From positions 5,022,501 to 5,086,500 of the forward strand of contig OX438747.1 in the NCBI GenBank assembly GCA_949316235.1: 64,000 nucleotides of DNA, given 5' to 3'. The translations under genes and the position numbers were made by a program. Below the pieces are notes generated by a model that saw only the letters and a program-made list of their open reading frames with translations, did not search any database and was not told where the DNA came from. Origin of the DNA: Oegoconia quadripuncta (Eukaryota > Arthropoda > Insecta > Lepidoptera > Autostichidae). Shown here one piece after another: positions 61,415 to 64,000 of the stretch (position 1 is the stretch's first letter; the number at the start of each line of letters is the position of its first letter).

Positions 61415-61904
61415 TATTGAAGTTGTTGTGAAATTTCTCACTGTTAAATCTAAATTCCTTTGCTGTACAACACTACTGCTACTTTTCACAACTGCCGATA
61501 ATGTGAGCCTCCACTTAAACATCATCTATAAAGATAAATTAGAAATATAAACAATAGATCAAGTAAACTTAACCTCTATGACATGACAGATTTTGTAAGT
61601 CGATAAAAAGGTGATAATTGATAAGAATACTACAGAGTTACACGCGTCTAACAAAACTTGAATGTAGTTCAAACTAAACAACAACTGAATTAAATATTCA
61701 AATGATAAGATGAAATTCCTAACCCGTCAGCAAGCAGCTGTCTGTCATTTCATTTGTCATTGCCGGCGGCAGGGGTTGCCAAGTTCCAATTCCAGGCCTA
61801 AAATGTTACAAAAAGTTCGGATTCTATGTAGATTATATATCATTTATTTTAAATAAATAAATAAGTTATTATTAATTCGATGACAAATGGAAGATGTAGG
61901 TTTT
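61415..61904 (-). promoter_or_regulatory. Presumed KYAT promoter and 5' UTR
   Basis: The 490 bp upstream of the KYAT ATG. It includes a short GC-rich patch at 61763-61780 (gccggcggcaggggttgc) in otherwise AT-rich DNA. No TATA box or other motif can be assigned with confidence; the label rests on position. Confidence 0.35.
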
Positions 61905-62045
61905 ATGATTAGCCGGATACCTTTTTGACCACAATCTCACTTGATGGAAAGTGATGAAGTGGCCGAAGGTGAAACACGCGATCTCAGTAGATGCCTATTC
62001 ACCCTGCTCTTGAGGATTCCAGGGTTGTAGGATTTAGGCAAGTGA
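61905..62045 (-). mobile_element. LINE 3' end, same family as 52150-52460, upstream of KYAT
   Basis: Minus-strand frame with [15 protein letters not shown] and the cacctgatggaaagtga-type word in the tail. Lies about 500 bp upstream of the KYAT start codon. Confidence 0.7.
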
Positions 62046-62124
62046 ATAACGAAACTAAGGTGGAGGGGGGCTAGACCGAATGACGGATGATGGACCAAGG
62101 CTGTCACCAAGTGGTGACCACACA

Positions 62125-63659
62125 AGCGACACCTTGTACTAATTACACAATAAAATACATACGTTTGGAAAACACGATTCCTTGTTTTGTCGATAGAGAA
62201 AATTCAAAGTTACATAAATGTCTCACATTATGTAGAATCACGACACAGCAATAGTTAAACCAAATATGATCTAGCGTTTGAGTGTTTTATATTTTTAAAA
62301 ACTCTTTAACAAAAATAAAAGCGACTTCACTGAATCAAAAATATAAAAATGTCTTTCGGAATCGGCGCTACAATTGAATGTAAATCCATCTGCTTGATAA
62401 TCACTGTTACCTACACTTTAGCGCCGACTTCGAAAAATATTTTTTCATATGGTAGAAATAATAATAATTACGACAGTGAACATACAAAATAACTGATTGA
62501 GAGATACGAGCATTTCAATAAAATTATTTTTTACTTGTAATGGTTCATTCAGCGAGGTCGGTTTTATTTGATGAAAAGTTTTTATGTTTCACTTTTTAGT
62601 ATTTTCAGCATGCTTGCCAATCTCCCTGATCATTTTTGTGCGATGGCAATCCTTCTTGCTTCTACATGTTAGGTGTGCAGTTGGGGTATACCAGCTCGAC
62701 CTGATGATTTTCGATTTGTCACATTTATTGATAATCACACCGACCTTCTCTAAACTTTTTCCATACAAACCCACACTGTTTTTTTCCCACTCGTAGTTTT
62801 CATGCAAAACCTACACAATCGTCTAATGTAATGCTATCCTGCGTTTACCATGATTACAAAAAGCTACTGAACTGATTGCGCTGAAATTACAGTGAGACCA
62901 ACCGACGGTATCCTCTTTCATTTATAAAAAGAACCATGTGACGAAACCGCCAAATCTCGGAGATATCGGTGTACATACGTAACGAAAAAACAAACAAACA
63001 GCCGGCGATAATTGAGAAACTCCTCCTTTGTGAAATCGGTTATAAATTAAGGTAAATTATTACTATACCAATAATAAGAAAATTGTGTGTACGTGAAGCG
63101 AAATAAATGGAATATACTTGACTTATTGAACCACTGTACTCGATGAAGCAGGATGGAGCTCTGACGACACCTATCGACTAGGTAAAGGCGTAAGCCTCAA
63201 TGTTATGTCCGACCGGTCATTTCATAAGGTCCCACCGGTCCCATTAACTTATCTTTGCTAATAGATTTAGTTGAAGTTTATGTTAACTTACTAATGTTAC
63301 TTAAATAGTGTTTGAATAATCCCATTAAATGAAATAATGATCCCATCACGTATTACACAGATTAGTAGTACCTAGCTGATTGTTGTAATGTCTAATAGTA
63401 AGGGAGTGAGAGCCTGGAGATCTGTAGCACAGGTTTCGAACCTATTTCATACTCCAGTCTCTCACAAAGGAATTTGTTTGAATTTACCTAACATTACTAT
63501 TTAATCAATGTACCTATTTCTTTGTTGTGAGATAATAAATTTTTATTATTATTATATTACCTAGTTGATTGTTATATGTATTATGTTGATTTGATATAAG
63601 TATTAAGCTATACCTACTTAAATTCATAAGATCAAAGTTACAAAAATCTGCAATGTACG
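62125..63659. other. Upstream flank of KYAT
   Basis: A reversed 'accgacttcaaaaagg'-type remnant (about 63003-63040) and a LINE-like 3' end with an (ATT)n tail (about 63400-63560). No gene. Confidence 0.45.
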
Positions 63660-63667
63660 TTCTAGAT

Positions 63668-63971
63668 AAGTGGTGGACAACTTTCTTGATAGGGGGCCAG
63701 AATGTTAAAGATTTTTCAGAGGAGGGCCATAATTACGTATAGATAAAATGAGTGGTTTGAAATTTTATAATCATATTATAAAAACATCACATTACAGTAT
63801 TACATACTTTCACAAATGTTAGTTACAAATTAGAATTTAACATTTATGCGATTATAATTATCGCGGGCCATATATTATTCATTTCGAAGGACCGTCGTCG
63901 GCGGACCGAATGAAATGTTTTCGCAGGAAGAAGCTGGCCCGTGACCGCGAGCGGTACTTTGCCCACCACTG
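63668..63971. mobile_element. hAT-like MITE with perfect 8-bp target duplication
   Basis: Terminal repeats aagtggtggacaa (left) and the complement of tttgcccaccactg (right). Both sides are flanked by ttctagat (63660-63667 and 63972-63979). The interior contains gggggccag and gcgggccat words, typical of this MITE class. Confidence 0.8.
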
Positions 63972-64000
63972 TTCTAGATAGTATACTACTACGTTCCCTA

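Noticed and set aside
1..64000. CRISPR arrays, bacterial operons, integrated viral genomes or toxin genes
   Set aside because: No direct-repeat/spacer pattern, no prokaryotic-style gene spacing, and no viral or toxin protein signature was seen on either strand.

Overview
The window is AT-rich eukaryotic nuclear DNA from an insect, almost certainly a moth or butterfly. Spliceosomal introns are obvious. The intergenic and intronic DNA is full of repeats of the kind found in lepidopteran genomes: three tRNA-headed SINE families, LINE 3' ends of several clades, the 'accgacttcaaaaa-ggaggag' and 'cgcggaaatttgtttatcccacg' dispersed motifs, mariner-, hAT- and Harbinger-like elements, and a short TTAGG run. 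There are no operons, CRISPR arrays or bacterial features.

Three genes can be rebuilt exon by exon with matching splice phases. (1) A FAM166/CIMIP2 (UPF0605) axonemal protein gene lies on the + strand at 23510-45736, with 8 coding exons and 309 aa. (2) Elp3, the radical-SAM/GNAT catalytic subunit of Elongator, lies on the + strand at 39172-42958, with 7 coding exons and 555 aa. It sits entirely inside intron 6 of gene 1, on the same strand. (3) A kynurenine aminotransferase / cysteine-S-conjugate beta-lyase gene lies on the - strand from 61414 down to 46259, with 9 coding exons and 424 aa. It converges tail-to-tail on gene 1, and the predicted poly(A) signals of the two genes cross each other. 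I see no functional pathway linking the three; they are neighbours, not a unit.

Layout. 1-23.5 kb is gene-poor: SINEs, LINE tails, a mariner remnant, a hAT-like element, a 200-N assembly gap, and two or three weak orphan exon candidates (about 11.56 kb on +, 19.74 kb on -). 23.5-45.7 kb is the CIMIP2 gene with its large introns. Intron 1 holds about 545 bp of uninterrupted (ACAAT)n and one of two oppositely oriented LINE copies. Intron 3 holds a Harbinger-like MITE and a mariner-type MITE. Intron 6 holds Elp3. 46.3-61.4 kb is the aminotransferase gene, whose introns carry two retro-insertions with perfect target duplications, a 26-bp-TIR DNA element, a LINE ORF2 fragment, a (CA)n tract, and SINEs in alternating orientation. 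61.4-64 kb is flank with a LINE tail and a hAT-like MITE with a perfect 8-bp duplication.

The points most worth following are the nested Elp3, the inverted repeat pairs that bracket single exons of the CIMIP2 and aminotransferase genes (candidate drivers of circular RNA or RNA editing), the converging 3' ends, a perfect 25-bp inverted repeat in the last aminotransferase intron, and the long ACAAT tract. I did not find a clearly new multi-gene system.
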